Positions 51,234 through 60,720 of a stretch of DNA of 64,000 nt are shown in pieces. Origin of the DNA: Gammaproteobacteria bacterium UBA5078. Lineage in GTDB: Bacteria > Pseudomonadota > Gammaproteobacteria > Pseudomonadales > Pseudohongiellaceae. The stretch is from NCBI GenBank assembly GCA_002416505.1, contig DIAM01000002.1, forward strand, positions 1 through 64,000, read 5' to 3'. Positions within the stretch are counted from its first letter, which is position 1. The number at the start of each line of letters is the position of its first letter. The position numbers were made by a program, and so were the translations under genes. The notes beneath the pieces were generated by a model that did no database searches, was not told the origin of the DNA, and saw only the letters and a program-made list of their open reading frames with translations.

Positions 51234-52223
51234 CTATTTCCCCTTACTCGCGGCACTGCCTTTGTTGGCAATGATGCTGTCAATTTTCAATGCGAGATTG
51301 CCGTTGGAAACGCCAATTCGTGTTTTAAACATCGGAATTCCATTCGCCTTTAGTATGACCATATCTGGCATATCCACGGGTATCACATCCCCCGCCTCCA
51401 GATCGACCACGTCGCGCAGCGTGACGCTTTGTTCAAACATCCTGCAGCCGAATTCAACACGTGCATCCATGATGTCTTCGCGCATTGCCTCGCCCCAACT
51501 CTCGTCAACTTCGTCGGCATCGACGCGCTGGCCGACTTCGAGCAAATCACGAATAGGTTCGATCATCTTATAGGGCAGTGCGAGTTGAATCTCGCCTCCG
51601 CCGCCGCCATCGAAGGCCACCGAGAAGATGCTGATCATGATCAATTCGCTTGGCGAGAGAATATTGACCACATCCGGATCGACCTCGCAGCGCTGAGGCT
51701 CCAGTTCTACCTTATAGACGTTCTTCCAAGCATCGACGATATCCAGATAGGCTTGGGTAATCACCATCTGCACGACGCGCTGCTCGGTCGGCGTGAACTC
51801 GCGGCTCTCGATTTTTACCTCGCGCCCAGTGCCCCCGAAGAAGTTGTCGACCATGCGGAATACAAGACTCGCATCCATGGCGAGAATGGCGGTGCCACGC
51901 AGCGGGCGCAGCTTGAACAGATTCAGGCTGGTAGGCATGTACAGGGAATGCTTGTACTCACTGAACTTACCAATCTTCGTCCCAGAGACATTAACCTCGG
52001 CATTGCGGTGCAGAAGATTAAATAGATTATTGCGCAACGCCCTAGCGAACTTTTCATTGATCATTTCCAGCGTCGGCATCTTATGCCGCACCACATGTTC
52101 CTGACTGGTGAGATCGTAAGGGCGCACATTTTTCGCGGCACCCTCGGCATTGACGTCGACCTCGCCTTCGTCGACGCCGTGCAACAGCGCATTAATCTCG
52201 TCTTGTGATAAGAGGTCTTGCAT
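51234..52223 (-). CDS. fliM: Flagellar motor switch protein FliM
   Basis: C-ring protein that binds phospho-CheY and FliG. The N-terminal CheY-binding segment is MQDLLSQDEINALLHGV. The middle domain has MPTLEMINEKFARALRNNLF and the C-terminal SpoA domain ends the protein. Length 329 aa is normal. The CheY-binding motif is kept, so a chemotaxis system probably exists elsewhere in the genome. It lies 44 bases after fliL. Confidence 0.97.
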   Translation of the reverse strand: MQDLLSQDEINALLHGVDEGEVDVNAEGAAKNVRPYDLTSQEHVVRHKMPTLEMINEKFARALRNNLFNLLHRNAEVNVSGTKIGKFSEYKHSLYMPTSLNLFKLRPLRGTAILAMDASLVFRMVDNFFGGTGREVKIESREFTPTEQRVVQMVITQAYLDIVDAWKNVYKVELEPQRCEVDPDVVNILSPSELIMISIFSVAFDGGGGGEIQLALPYKMIEPIRDLLEVGQRVDADEVDESWGEAMREDIMDARVEFGCRMFEQSVTLRDVVDLEAGDVIPVDMPDMVILKANGIPMFKTRIGVSNGNLALKIDSIIANKGSAASKGK

Positions 52224-52267
52224 GTTTCTTACCTGTCCGCCTTAGCGAACGCTGTGAGTGTGCCGCT

Positions 52268-52774
52268 TTATTGTGTTACGAACGAAGTGAAGAGAACCTC
52301 TTCGATTCCGTCGCGACCGATTTCATGATGTAAGACCGCTTTGACTTCCGTCGTAGCGAGATTTCGCAATCCCTCTATGCCCGAGGATGGCGACTCGGCA
52401 ACCTCTAACATCTGCGCAGTGAACAGATTGAGCAAGTTATGACGAATGATTGGCATGTGCTCAACGACGGCGTCCAACGCCTCTTGATCTCGCGACATGA
52501 CGGAGAGATTCGCTTGTAGATAACGCTGCCGACCCTGATAGGGGTAGCTCACGATGAAGGAAGGCGTCATGTCCAGATAAATCATCGGCCCAGTCGGCGC
52601 CGCAACGGCTGCTTCCGCCCCCTCCTCGAGCTCTGCAGGCGGAGGACTCAATAGGAAGAAGTAGGCACCGCCGCCTCCGCCAAGAACGAGGACAACGGCC
52701 GCGATTATGATAATCAGGGTCTTCTTGCTTTTCTTTGGAGCCGCTTCGTTAGCGCCCGCATCATTCTCTGCCAT
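52268..52774 (-). CDS. fliL: Flagellar basal body protein FliL
   Basis: Single-span membrane protein around the stator that supports torque. Cytoplasmic N-terminus, membrane segment (TLIIIIAAVVLVLGGGGGAYFFL) and periplasmic domain with GPMIYLDMTPSFIVSYP and the conserved C-terminus IEEVLFTSFVTQ. The ATG at 52774 (168 aa) has GGTGG before it. An in-frame ATG at 52816 falls inside the -12 element of the sigma-54 promoter and cannot be the start. Confidence 0.94.
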   Translation of the reverse strand: MAENDAGANEAAPKKSKKTLIIIIAAVVLVLGGGGGAYFFLLSPPPAELEEGAEAAVAAPTGPMIYLDMTPSFIVSYPYQGRQRYLQANLSVMSRDQEALDAVVEHMPIIRHNLLNLFTAQMLEVAESPSSGIEGLRNLATTEVKAVLHHEIGRDGIEEVLFTSFVTQ

Positions 52775-52783
52775 ATCACCACC

Positions 52784-52797
52784 GTCAAAAACTGGAA
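52784..52797. promoter_or_regulatory. Weak FleQ-box-like site in the fliL leader
   Basis: GTCAAAAACTGGAA matches the FleQ consensus at 10 of 14 positions and lies just downstream of the expected fliL transcription start. In P. aeruginosa FleQ also binds downstream at fliL. Confidence 0.3.
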
Positions 52798-52811
52798 TTT
52801 CAGTGGATTGT

Positions 52812-52827
52812 AGCAAAGGCTGTGCCA
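52812..52827 (-). promoter_or_regulatory. Sigma-54 promoter of fliLMNOPQR
   Basis: On the minus strand TGGCAC-AGCCT-TTGCT is a perfect match to the TGGCAC-N5-TTGC consensus. The start of transcription would be near 52800, about 26 bases before the fliL ATG. Confidence 0.88.
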
Positions 52828-52860
52828 GTGAGCTGCACTCTTAGTAGAGAAAGTTTGCAT

Positions 52861-52893
52861 CGCTGCAAGCCTTTATTTTCAAGGCTTGCAGCG
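52861..52893 (-). terminator. Hairpin between fliK and the fliL promoter
   Basis: A perfect 13-base stem (CGCTGCAAGCCTT / AAGGCTTGCAGCG) with seven-base loop lies about 95 bases past fliK and just upstream of the fliL promoter. The T run after it is weak. It probably ends the fliE-K transcript. Confidence 0.6.
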
Positions 52894-52986
52894 TGAGGAG
52901 GAAATTGACGCCTATGGTGGGTCGAGGGAGTGAGGGTTATTTGACCTTATTGGCGAGCAAAACCGACAAATAACTGACGTTTGTTA

Positions 52987-54552
52987 TTAGGCATAGAAAT
53001 CGATCAGCCCGGTCGCAACCTGGACGATCTGGGGTGCCGCACTAGCGCTGGCTTCGTCCCCTGCATCGGCCTGCGACTGCCCTGCACGGCCACTGGCTGG
53101 CTGGCCAGAACCCTGTCCCGCGGAGGAGTTATCCGAGACTTGCGCATCGACTAGTTGCATGCCCTGCTGGCCCATCATCTCCTGCAGGCGTGGGAAGCTA
53201 AGCTCCAGGGCGTCGCGCACCACCGCATGGGGGCTATGGAAGCTGACGCTAGCTTGATCGCCATTGACACTCACCTTAACGGTCATGGCCCCAAGCTCGG
53301 GAGGATCCAGCTGAATCTGCGCGGAGCTGACCTTCAGCCCCGCCATTAGGGATACGCGCTGCGCGATGCTCTCGCCCCAGGCATTCTGCCCAACGGCACT
53401 GCCCAGCGCTTGACCGAAGTTAGAGGCCTGCATGGTCTGTGCAAATGAATTAGTCGCTGCCGCACCGCGCCCACTCGTGCTAGCCGCATTGGCCGCCGCC
53501 GTCTCGGCACGCAGGGGGCTAATTTCCGCACTGCTCAGCGATGTGCTCGCGGGAGCGCGCTCACCGGCACTAGCACTGACGCTAGCCTCGGGTTTAGCGC
53601 CAGCCTGCCGCAGGGACTGCGCGAACTGTTGAATCTGACCGCTAAAAGAGATGGGCACAGAGGCCGCGATAGGATCCTGACGCGAAGCCTGTGTGCTCGC
53701 CGCCGTGGCGCTGCGCTGCTCTTGCGCGTCTATCCCCCGCCATGCACGCACCAGCTGCGCCTGTTCGGGCTCATCGCTACCCGCTTGCACCTCATTGAGA
53801 GCAAGGGTAGCGGCCGATTGAGCCGATTGTGACTGGCCGGCCGCGGACGACTCCTCGCCGCCTGCAAACACTTGTTGCGCACGCTCGGGTGCCGCCGTCG
53901 AGGCTTGTGCACTGATATCGCCGCGTGCAGGGTCGTTCAGCGCAGCCGCATCCACGGCTTGGGCCTGAGCGCTTGCCGCTGCGGCTATCCCTTGTGTAGC
54001 AGGGCTCTGGCTTGCTAGTTGTTTCCCGTCGACCTTGCCGTTGTGTGCCTCCACTAGGGCGTGGAAGGCCTCGGCGGCGGCCCGCTGCTGTTGTTCGAAA
54101 CTAAGTGTGTCTGTGCCGCTGGGCACTGCCGACTCAACAGGCGCAACCGGGGCTTGGGGAGCGCTGGCCTGATCATTATTCGCTATGGGGCTCGTGGCGG
54201 GCGCACTGGCGACTAGCGCAGTCGGCAATGGCTCTCCCTTTGCCGGCAGCTCAGTTCCGCTCGCGGCAAGGGCTGCCGCATCGTCGCGCTGCGCCAACTC
54301 CAGCGCGGCCACTCGTTGCGACCTGCGATCCTGCTCCCGGCCTTGCTCCTGTATGCCCTCTTCGTAGGCATTGATGAAGCGCTTCTGCTGCATACGCTTC
54401 TCGGCGGCGGCATCCTGCTCTAGGCCTTTGGCTGCAACGCTTGCAGCGCTTTTCGCGGCATCGGCGCGCGACTCATCGGCACGGCTTTGAGTGCTTTGTT
54501 TCTGACTATTTGACGCAGCGACTATCGGCAATAAGGCATTGATTGCGGGCAT
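52987..54552 (-). CDS. fliK: Flagellar hook-length control protein FliK
   Basis: Secreted molecular ruler that measures hook length and switches FlhB. The 521-residue protein is Ala/Gln/Ser-rich and poorly conserved for ~400 residues, then has the conserved C-terminal switch domain (SAQIQLDPPELGAMTVKVSV, HAVVRDALELSFPRLQEMM, LVDAQVSDNSSAGQG). The ATG at 54552 has AGAGGA six bases before it, and the upstream in-frame extension to 54588 has none. It follows fliJ by 77 bases. Confidence 0.92.
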   Translation of the reverse strand: MPAINALLPIVAASNSQKQSTQSRADESRADAAKSAASVAAKGLEQDAAAEKRMQQKRFINAYEEGIQEQGREQDRRSQRVAALELAQRDDAAALAASGTELPAKGEPLPTALVASAPATSPIANNDQASAPQAPVAPVESAVPSGTDTLSFEQQQRAAAEAFHALVEAHNGKVDGKQLASQSPATQGIAAAASAQAQAVDAAALNDPARGDISAQASTAAPERAQQVFAGGEESSAAGQSQSAQSAATLALNEVQAGSDEPEQAQLVRAWRGIDAQEQRSATAASTQASRQDPIAASVPISFSGQIQQFAQSLRQAGAKPEASVSASAGERAPASTSLSSAEISPLRAETAAANAASTSGRGAAATNSFAQTMQASNFGQALGSAVGQNAWGESIAQRVSLMAGLKVSSAQIQLDPPELGAMTVKVSVNGDQASVSFHSPHAVVRDALELSFPRLQEMMGQQGMQLVDAQVSDNSSAGQGSGQPASGRAGQSQADAGDEASASAAPQIVQVATGLIDFYA

Positions 54553-54629
54553 ACGGTTTCCTCTAAGGTCTGTGCAAAAGGCAAGCACAGCGGTAATTGC
54601 TTAGAAGGATTGCAAGTTGTTTGCCAAGA

Positions 54630-55076
54630 TTAGAGGCGGGGGTGACGAAGCCGCCAACGGCCCGCGAGTTCGTCGAGTTCTTTCTGCTCGAGACGCTCCT
54701 GCGCCTTGTACTCCTCGGCTAGGGCTTTGTCCTGTAGCTTGAGCACCCCCTTGTGGCGGGCATCGAGCATCTGCCAGTGGCGGCGCACTTGCTCTATCTG
54801 ACGCTTGACGGTATTGACCTGTGCGCCCTGCTGGGTGATCGCCTTGGCGACATTCTCACTGAAATCGTTATAACGGCGAAACTCCTGCACGCTAAAGCCC
54901 TTGCGGCCTTCGCTCTGAATCGTCGCGCGGTATTCGGTGAGATATTGTTCGAGTTGCCCGAGCTTGCTCTCCTCCTCGCCTAGCTTGCGCTGCACGAAGG
55001 CCAGGGCGAGTGCCGCCTCATCGACCTTGCGTTTGGCTAGGTCTATGACCGTGGCTAGGCGTTTGGAGCGCTTCAC
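54630..55076 (-). CDS. fliJ: Flagellar export chaperone FliJ
   Basis: Coiled-coil stalk protein inside the FliI ATPase ring. The 148-residue product is almost entirely helical and charged (RLATVIDLAKRKVDEAALAL at the start), as in the family. A GTG start overlaps the fliI stop (GTGA at 55073-55076), so translation is coupled. Confidence 0.92.
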   Translation of the reverse strand: MKRSKRLATVIDLAKRKVDEAALALAFVQRKLGEEESKLGQLEQYLTEYRATIQSEGRKGFSVQEFRRYNDFSENVAKAITQQGAQVNTVKRQIEQVRRHWQMLDARHKGVLKLQDKALAEEYKAQERLEQKELDELAGRWRLRHPRL

Positions 55077-56524
55077 CCATTACCCCGAGCCATTTGCGGA
55101 TTCGCGCCGTTGCCATGGCTCAAGGTGCGCGACTGCAGTGGCGTCACATTGCTCGGGTTGTTGATGTTGCCGGGGCGCGCCGGCGGCACGACGACTCGGC
55201 TGAGATTACTCAAGGCCTCGTCGAAGCTCACCTTATCCTTGAGCCCCTGCTGCATGAATTGACGCAAGTGCGGCATGCGCTCGATCGCGAAATCGATCTC
55301 CTTGTCGGTGCCCGGTACATAGGCGCCGACGCTTATGAGATCGCGGTTCTGTTGATAGCGGGCGTAGATACGGCGGAATAGCTGCATCTTCGCGAAATGC
55401 TCGGGGTTGACCACCGAGGGCATCACACGGCTGATCGAGGCCTCGATATCGATTGCGGGATAGTGCCCCTCCTCGGCTAGAGCGCGTGAGAGCACGATAT
55501 GACCATCGAGAATGGCGCGTGCCGAATCGGCTACCGGGTCTTGCTGGTCGTCGCCCTCGGTTAACACCGTGTAGAAAGCGGTGATCGAGCCCTGGCCCGA
55601 ATCCGCGTTACCTGCGCGCTCTACCAGCTGTGGCAGTTTCGCGAACACGGAGGGCGGATAGCCCTTCGTCGCCGGCGGCTCGCCAATGGCTAGCGCGATC
55701 TCGCGCTGGGCCATCGCATAGCGGGTCAGAGAATCCATGAGCATGAGGACGTCCTTACCCTGCTCGCGAAAGCCTTCGGCGATGCGTGTGGTCAAGGTTG
55801 CCGCACGCAGGCGCAACAGGGGTGAATCGTCTGCGGGTGAGGCCACGACCACCGCGCGCTGTAGGCCCGCCTCGCCTAGAATCTCGTCGATAAACTCTTT
55901 TACTTCCCGGCCTCGTTCCCCAATCAGGCCAACTACGATGACATCGGCATCGGTGAACTGGGTCATCATGCCTAGCAGTACCGACTTACCCACGCCGCTG
56001 CCCGCGAATAGGCCGAGTCGTTGGCCACGGCCCACCGTGAGCAAGGCGTTGATCGTGGCGATGCCTACATCCAGAGGCTTGCGTATGGGCTGTCTTTGCA
56101 GGGGGTTGATCACCTTCTGAACCTGCGGTCCGTGGGCAAGGATATCGTGCAGCGGCACGTCGCCCTTGCCGTCGAGCGGCATGCCCAGGCCATTGAGTAC
56201 ACGCCCAAGTAAGGCTGGGCCCACGGCGATGTGATCGCACTGCTCCAGGGGCAAGACTCGCGCGCCAGGCGCAAGTCCTTCGATAGTGGTCAATGGCATT
56301 AGAAAAATACGCGGGCCATCGAAACCAACCACCTCGGTCTCGATCTCGCGGCCGCTGCCGTCGGTCACGCTGCAGCGCCCACCGAGGGTGACATTGCAGC
56401 CTACCGCCTCGAGGGTCATGCCCACGACACGCGTGAGCCTACCCTCCACCGGAGGCAATAGGTTAGCGGGCCGCTTGGGAGCGTACTGGCGAACTCTCTG
56501 CGCGAGGCTTTGACGCAAGATCAA
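55073..56524 (-). CDS. fliI: Flagellum-specific ATPase FliI
   Basis: Hexameric ATPase that powers substrate unloading for export, related to F1-beta. Motifs: Walker A GLFAGSGVGKSVLLGM, VVGLIGERGREVKEFI, Walker B VLMLMDSLTRYAMAQREI and PPATKGYPPSVF. Length 483 aa includes a ~30-residue C-terminal tail. It overlaps fliH by ATGA and fliJ by GTGA. Confidence 0.97.
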   Translation of the reverse strand: MILRQSLAQRVRQYAPKRPANLLPPVEGRLTRVVGMTLEAVGCNVTLGGRCSVTDGSGREIETEVVGFDGPRIFLMPLTTIEGLAPGARVLPLEQCDHIAVGPALLGRVLNGLGMPLDGKGDVPLHDILAHGPQVQKVINPLQRQPIRKPLDVGIATINALLTVGRGQRLGLFAGSGVGKSVLLGMMTQFTDADVIVVGLIGERGREVKEFIDEILGEAGLQRAVVVASPADDSPLLRLRAATLTTRIAEGFREQGKDVLMLMDSLTRYAMAQREIALAIGEPPATKGYPPSVFAKLPQLVERAGNADSGQGSITAFYTVLTEGDDQQDPVADSARAILDGHIVLSRALAEEGHYPAIDIEASISRVMPSVVNPEHFAKMQLFRRIYARYQQNRDLISVGAYVPGTDKEIDFAIERMPHLRQFMQQGLKDKVSFDEALSNLSRVVVPPARPGNINNPSNVTPLQSRTLSHGNGANPQMARGNG

Positions 56525-57444
56525 GTCCCCGATCGCAACAGTGGAGCCGCCGGTGGCAGCACGCCCTTGCGCAGATATTCCACCTGCTCTAGTAGGCCGG
56601 GTTCGTCCTCCTCATCCGCCTCGTTCGCCTGCACCGCAGGTGTCTCTTCGACGGCTTCGACTTTAGGGCTACGCGGCTTCACAACGGGCTCGGGTGCCGC
56701 CTCGATGTGTTCCTCGCTCGGCCCCTGTAATTGCTTGTCCAGCAGTTGTTCGATCATGGCGCTGAAACGTCGCTCGACGGTGTAGTCCACGAGACTCTGA
56801 TCGGTCTCGACCCGGCACCCGCCCTTGCTTATCGTCTCATCGGCAAGTGCGCGCCAGCTCTCGCCTCCGCGCGCCTTAGCCTCTTCGAGAACGGCCACAT
56901 CGCCTGGGTTGACGAAGATGCGCACGTTGTCGCGACTCGGGGGCAGAGCGCCGATGGCCTGCCGGACTACTTGAACGATGTGTTTAGAATCGATCTGTAG
57001 TTCGCGGCCTACGACTGAGCGCGACACCTCGGTCACGACATTGAGCAGTGCCTGTTCCAGGAGATAGTCTTGTTCGTTCAGGGCATGGCTTAGGTGAGTC
57101 ATTAACTCGTCAACGGCCGCCAGCTTCTCGTCGACCTGTTGCTGAGCACGCTGCAAGCCCTGCTGCAAGCCCTTCTCTGTTCCCTCGGCAAGACCCTGGG
57201 CTAGGCCCTCCTTGCGGCCCTCGGACACGCCCTCTATGCGCCCCTTGCTAAGGCCTTCCTCATAGCCCGCGTCCACCTGTTCTGCGGGTGTCTTGGGAGG
57301 CGCGGCACGGCGCTCATCGCGCGGCGCCGCCTGCACGAGGTGTCCGGCCTTGTCTATCGATGGGGGCAACCATGCATGCACGTTTGCCGCTTCCAGATCT
57401 GCGCTGGTCACTCGGCCTAGGCCGTCAAACGGATGTCGTATCAT
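56521..57444 (-). CDS. fliH: Flagellar assembly protein FliH
   Basis: Regulator and stator of the FliI ATPase. After an N-terminal segment, a run of about ten G-x-x-x-(G/E) repeats (YEEGLSKGRIEGVSEGRKEG and on) forms the glycine-zipper-like helix typical of FliH; then a globular part with ALLNVVTEVSRSVVGREL and RVETDQSLVDYTVERRF. The ATG at 57444 has GAAGGGG before it and avoids 17 extra residues from an upstream start. 307 residues, longer than usual because of a proline-poor acidic C-terminal tail. Confidence 0.92.
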   Translation of the reverse strand: MIRHPFDGLGRVTSADLEAANVHAWLPPSIDKAGHLVQAAPRDERRAAPPKTPAEQVDAGYEEGLSKGRIEGVSEGRKEGLAQGLAEGTEKGLQQGLQRAQQQVDEKLAAVDELMTHLSHALNEQDYLLEQALLNVVTEVSRSVVGRELQIDSKHIVQVVRQAIGALPPSRDNVRIFVNPGDVAVLEEAKARGGESWRALADETISKGGCRVETDQSLVDYTVERRFSAMIEQLLDKQLQGPSEEHIEAAPEPVVKPRSPKVEAVEETPAVQANEADEEDEPGLLEQVEYLRKGVLPPAAPLLRSGT

Positions 57445-57512
57445 TGCAATATCCCCTTCATTCTTAGTCTCGCCTTTTGGTTTGCCATGGGCCAAGAGAG
57501 TCGCCGACCCTC

Positions 57513-58550
57513 TTAGATCATATCGTCGCTGCCGCCGCCTAGTTGAATCTCACCAGCATCGGACATGCGTCTCGCAATCACTAGAATCTCTTTCTGCGCC
57601 ACCTCGACCTCGCTGATGCGCACCGGCCCCTTGGCTTCCAAATCGTCACGCAGTAGTTCCGCGGCACGCTTGGACATATTCCCGAAAATCTTCTCCTGGA
57701 GGGACTCGTCCGCGCCCTTGAGCGCCAGAATAAGCACTTCCGAGGACACCTCGCGCAGCAGCGCCTGAATGCCGCGATCGTCTACCTCGCGTAGATTGTC
57801 GAACACGAACATGAGGTCTTGAATCTTGACACCAAGCTCCTCGTCAACGCCCTTAATGGCCTCCATCAACTCGGCCTCGATGGTCTTGTCGAGGCTGTTC
57901 ATGATGTCTGCCGCGAGTTTCGTGCCCGCGATATTCGTGCTCGGCTTAGTGGCCTTGCCGGAGAACTGCTTCTCCAACACCACATTGAGCTCCTTCAGAG
58001 CGTCTGGTTGCACACTTTCTAGGGTGGCGAGGCGTAACACGACATCGAGGCGTTCCTTATCGGGGAATTGGCCGAGGATATTCGCCGCCTGATCTGGTTC
58101 CAGGTGGCTCAAGACCACCGCTTGAATCTGTGGATGTTCATTGCGAATGGCATCGGCAACCGCGCGCGCGTCCATCCACTTCAGGCTATTGATACCGGCG
58201 GAGGAGTCGCCGGTCAGGATGCGATCCATGAGGCCCCGAGCACGAGTCTCGCCCAAGGCTTCGGTCAACATATTCTTGATGTAATTGTCGCTGCCAACCC
58301 CAAGGCTAGACTGCCCGCTGCAAGCGGAGATGAACTGCGTCAGAACCTGCTCCACGCTCTCCTGGCTAATCTTGCTAAGGCTCGACATTGCGGTGCCAAC
58401 CTTCTGCACCTCTTTCGGTCCCATCTGTTTGAGAATCTCCGCTGCGTCTTTCTCGCCCATGCTCATCAGGAGAATGGCCGCACGATCTACGGGGGAAAAA
58501 TTCTTAGGCGCCCCTGGGCGCGCGAGTGCGTTTTCTTCAGGCATCGTCAC
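57513..58550 (-). CDS. fliG: Flagellar motor switch protein FliG
   Basis: Rotor protein that contacts the stator and produces torque. The 345-residue protein has N-terminal FliF-binding (SPVDRAAILLMSMGEKDAAEIL), middle (QIQAVVLSHLEPDQAANIL, with the EHPQ-type motif) and C-terminal domains (MFVFDNLREVDDRGIQALLRE, the torque helix charges). Its start overlaps the fliF end by 14 bases. Confidence 0.97.
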   Translation of the reverse strand: MTMPEENALARPGAPKNFSPVDRAAILLMSMGEKDAAEILKQMGPKEVQKVGTAMSSLSKISQESVEQVLTQFISACSGQSSLGVGSDNYIKNMLTEALGETRARGLMDRILTGDSSAGINSLKWMDARAVADAIRNEHPQIQAVVLSHLEPDQAANILGQFPDKERLDVVLRLATLESVQPDALKELNVVLEKQFSGKATKPSTNIAGTKLAADIMNSLDKTIEAELMEAIKGVDEELGVKIQDLMFVFDNLREVDDRGIQALLREVSSEVLILALKGADESLQEKIFGNMSKRAAELLRDDLEAKGPVRISEVEVAQKEILVIARRMSDAGEIQLGGGSDDMI

Positions 58551-60258
58551 TTATCCATTGTTTAACTACTTGGGCGACCCGACCCGGGTCTTGTGCAATT
58601 AGTCCCTTGATGGCATTGAGCTGACGCTCGTAGCCATCGGTAGGGCCAGGCAACATCATGTTGTCACCACCGGAGAGGGTGACCTTGTCGCCATTGATAT
58701 CCAGATCCGCGTACTCGCCTTGTGCGGCGGCTTTGGCGAGGTCTTTACCCGAGCCGCTGGAACCGGAGAGATTGCGCAATACTGGGCGTAACACGCCAAG
58801 CACTAGCAGCCCTACCAGCAGGAAGCCTAAGGTCTGTTTTAGGCCACTAATTAGCCAGTCCTGCTGCCAGAAAGGCAGGCCTTCTATCTCGTCGAATACG
58901 ACGGGAGCGAAGCGATTATTGATGACGGTGACGCTATCGCCGCGCGCCTCGCTATAGCCCACAACGTCGCGGACTAATGCGGTAATGCGCTCGATGTCCT
59001 CGGCTGCCCATGGCTCTAATGTCTCACTACCGTCCACCGCGGGTGTTGCGGCAGGACGATCATCCAGCACCACGGCAACACTGAGGCGGCGCAGCGCAAC
59101 CGGGTCACTCGAGGTATAGCTGATCGTACGGTCTAATTCGAAATTACGCGTCGACTGCTGGCGGTTGTTGCCATTGGTCGCCGCCGCGGCCACCGCGGCT
59201 GCTGGGTCGACGATCGCATTCGCATCGGCGATTGCGCCATCGATGGGGGGCTGATTACTCAACGCGCCGGGGATGCCGCCATTGCCACCTGCGCTATCCG
59301 CACTACGATTCTCTGCCGAGGATTGTTCGCTACGCAGCGCACCCTCGGGGCTATAGACCTCTGCGGCCTGCTCTGTGCGAGTAAAGTCGATGTCTGCACT
59401 GATCTCCGCACTAAAGCGCCCGACGCCCACGATGGGCTGGAGAATACGATTGAGCCGCTCGACGAGTGTGTCCTCGTAGCGACGCGAGTAGTCGAACTGC
59501 TGGCCGGCGATGACCAGATCGCTGGTATCGTCTTTGCGCGAGAGTAGATTGCCGCGCTGGTCGACTATGGTCACGCTCTCAGGAGAGAGTTCGGAAACAC
59601 TGGAGGCAACCAGATTCGAGATGGCATCGACCTGCGTGTCACTAAGATCGCTGCCCGCTTGCAGCGTAAGAAAAACCGAGGCGGTTGGCTTGCGCGAATT
59701 GCGCACGAAGACCGAGCGCTCTGGAGTAGCGAGGTGTACGCGCGCAGACTGGACATTGCGAAAGCCCATGATGGTGCGTTGCAACTCCCCTTCCTGGCTA
59801 CGCTTGTAGCGGTTGGCTTCCATGAACTGGCTAGTCCCAAGCCCCTGCTCGGCATCCAGAGACTCATAACCATAGCCCGACTCACGCGAGATGCCCGCCG
59901 CCGCCACTTGTAGGCGCAGCTCAGAGACGCGATCTGCTGGCACGAGGATCACGCCAGTGGAGGGCTCGATGCGGAAATCGAGATTGCGCGCCTCCAAGAC
60001 CTCGACCAGAGAGCTCATATTGTAACCATTCATATCGGCATACAGAGGCTGGTAGTTCTCCCCGCGCGACCACAGCACTACCGCGAAGCCGATGGCAACG
60101 CTCGCGGCCAATCCGGTCATCAAACCGAGTTGACGCAGGAAATCCAAGCGCATAAAGCCCGATAGGAAATCGCTACTCATGGCGCGGGAACCACCCTGCC
60201 CTGAGCTGGGTAGATTAGCGTCGCCCGGTCTTGCTGATGCGTCAGTCGCTGTAGCCAT
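58537..60258 (-). CDS. fliF: Flagellar MS-ring protein FliF
   Basis: Forms the MS ring in the inner membrane, the base of the motor. Two membrane segments (residues ~40-65 and ~465-485) enclose the periplasmic ring-building domains with LEARNLDFRIEPSTGVILVP and GTSQFMEANRYKRSQEGELQ. The C-terminal tail binds FliG. Length 573 aa is normal. It lies 43 bases after fliE. Confidence 0.97.
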   Translation of the reverse strand: MATATDASARPGDANLPSSGQGGSRAMSSDFLSGFMRLDFLRQLGLMTGLAASVAIGFAVVLWSRGENYQPLYADMNGYNMSSLVEVLEARNLDFRIEPSTGVILVPADRVSELRLQVAAAGISRESGYGYESLDAEQGLGTSQFMEANRYKRSQEGELQRTIMGFRNVQSARVHLATPERSVFVRNSRKPTASVFLTLQAGSDLSDTQVDAISNLVASSVSELSPESVTIVDQRGNLLSRKDDTSDLVIAGQQFDYSRRYEDTLVERLNRILQPIVGVGRFSAEISADIDFTRTEQAAEVYSPEGALRSEQSSAENRSADSAGGNGGIPGALSNQPPIDGAIADANAIVDPAAAVAAAATNGNNRQQSTRNFELDRTISYTSSDPVALRRLSVAVVLDDRPAATPAVDGSETLEPWAAEDIERITALVRDVVGYSEARGDSVTVINNRFAPVVFDEIEGLPFWQQDWLISGLKQTLGFLLVGLLVLGVLRPVLRNLSGSSGSGKDLAKAAAQGEYADLDINGDKVTLSGGDNMMLPGPTDGYERQLNAIKGLIAQDPGRVAQVVKQWISDDA

Positions 60259-60301
60259 GTTCTCGTCTTCTACTTAAGGGTGTGGGGTAAACGGTGCCGA
60301 C

Positions 60302-60703
60302 TTAGAGCGGCATATTCATAATGTCTTGATACGCGCTGACGAGGCGGTTACGCACCTGGGTCATCGCCTCGAAAGACACACTCGCCTTCTGCATTTGAAT
60401 CATCACTTGGGTAATATCGACACTGGTGTCACCCATCTCGTAGGCGGTTTGCAATTCGCCGGAGCGCGCCTGTGTCTCGCTCACCGAGTCCACCGCCTGC
60501 TTGAGCAGGTCTGAGAAACTGACCTTGTCCGTACTGGAAGTTCCATTAACCGTGTCCGAGCGCAGCGCGCCCTCTAGGGAGTTGGCAGGATTGATCATGC
60601 CCGCGCCCATGGTGCGCACATCGGAGGGCTGCACCTGATCGCGCATCTCACGCATCTGCATGAGCACCCGATTGATGTCGACTCGATTACTAATGTCTGT
60701 CAT
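60302..60703 (-). CDS. fliE: Flagellar hook-basal body protein FliE
   Basis: Rod-base adaptor between the MS ring and rod. The conserved C-terminal half reads VSFSDLLKQAVDSVSETQ, VDITQVMIQMQKASVSFEAM and VRNRLVSAYQDIMNMPL. The product is 133 residues, about 25 longer than usual at the N-terminus; AGGAGA ten bases before the ATG at 60703 supports this start. It begins 17 bases after fleR with no recognisable sigma-54 promoter between. Confidence 0.94.
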   Translation of the reverse strand: MTDISNRVDINRVLMQMREMRDQVQPSDVRTMGAGMINPANSLEGALRSDTVNGTSSTDKVSFSDLLKQAVDSVSETQARSGELQTAYEMGDTSVDITQVMIQMQKASVSFEAMTQVRNRLVSAYQDIMNMPL

Positions 60704-60720
60704 TTTGTCCGCTCTCCTAC

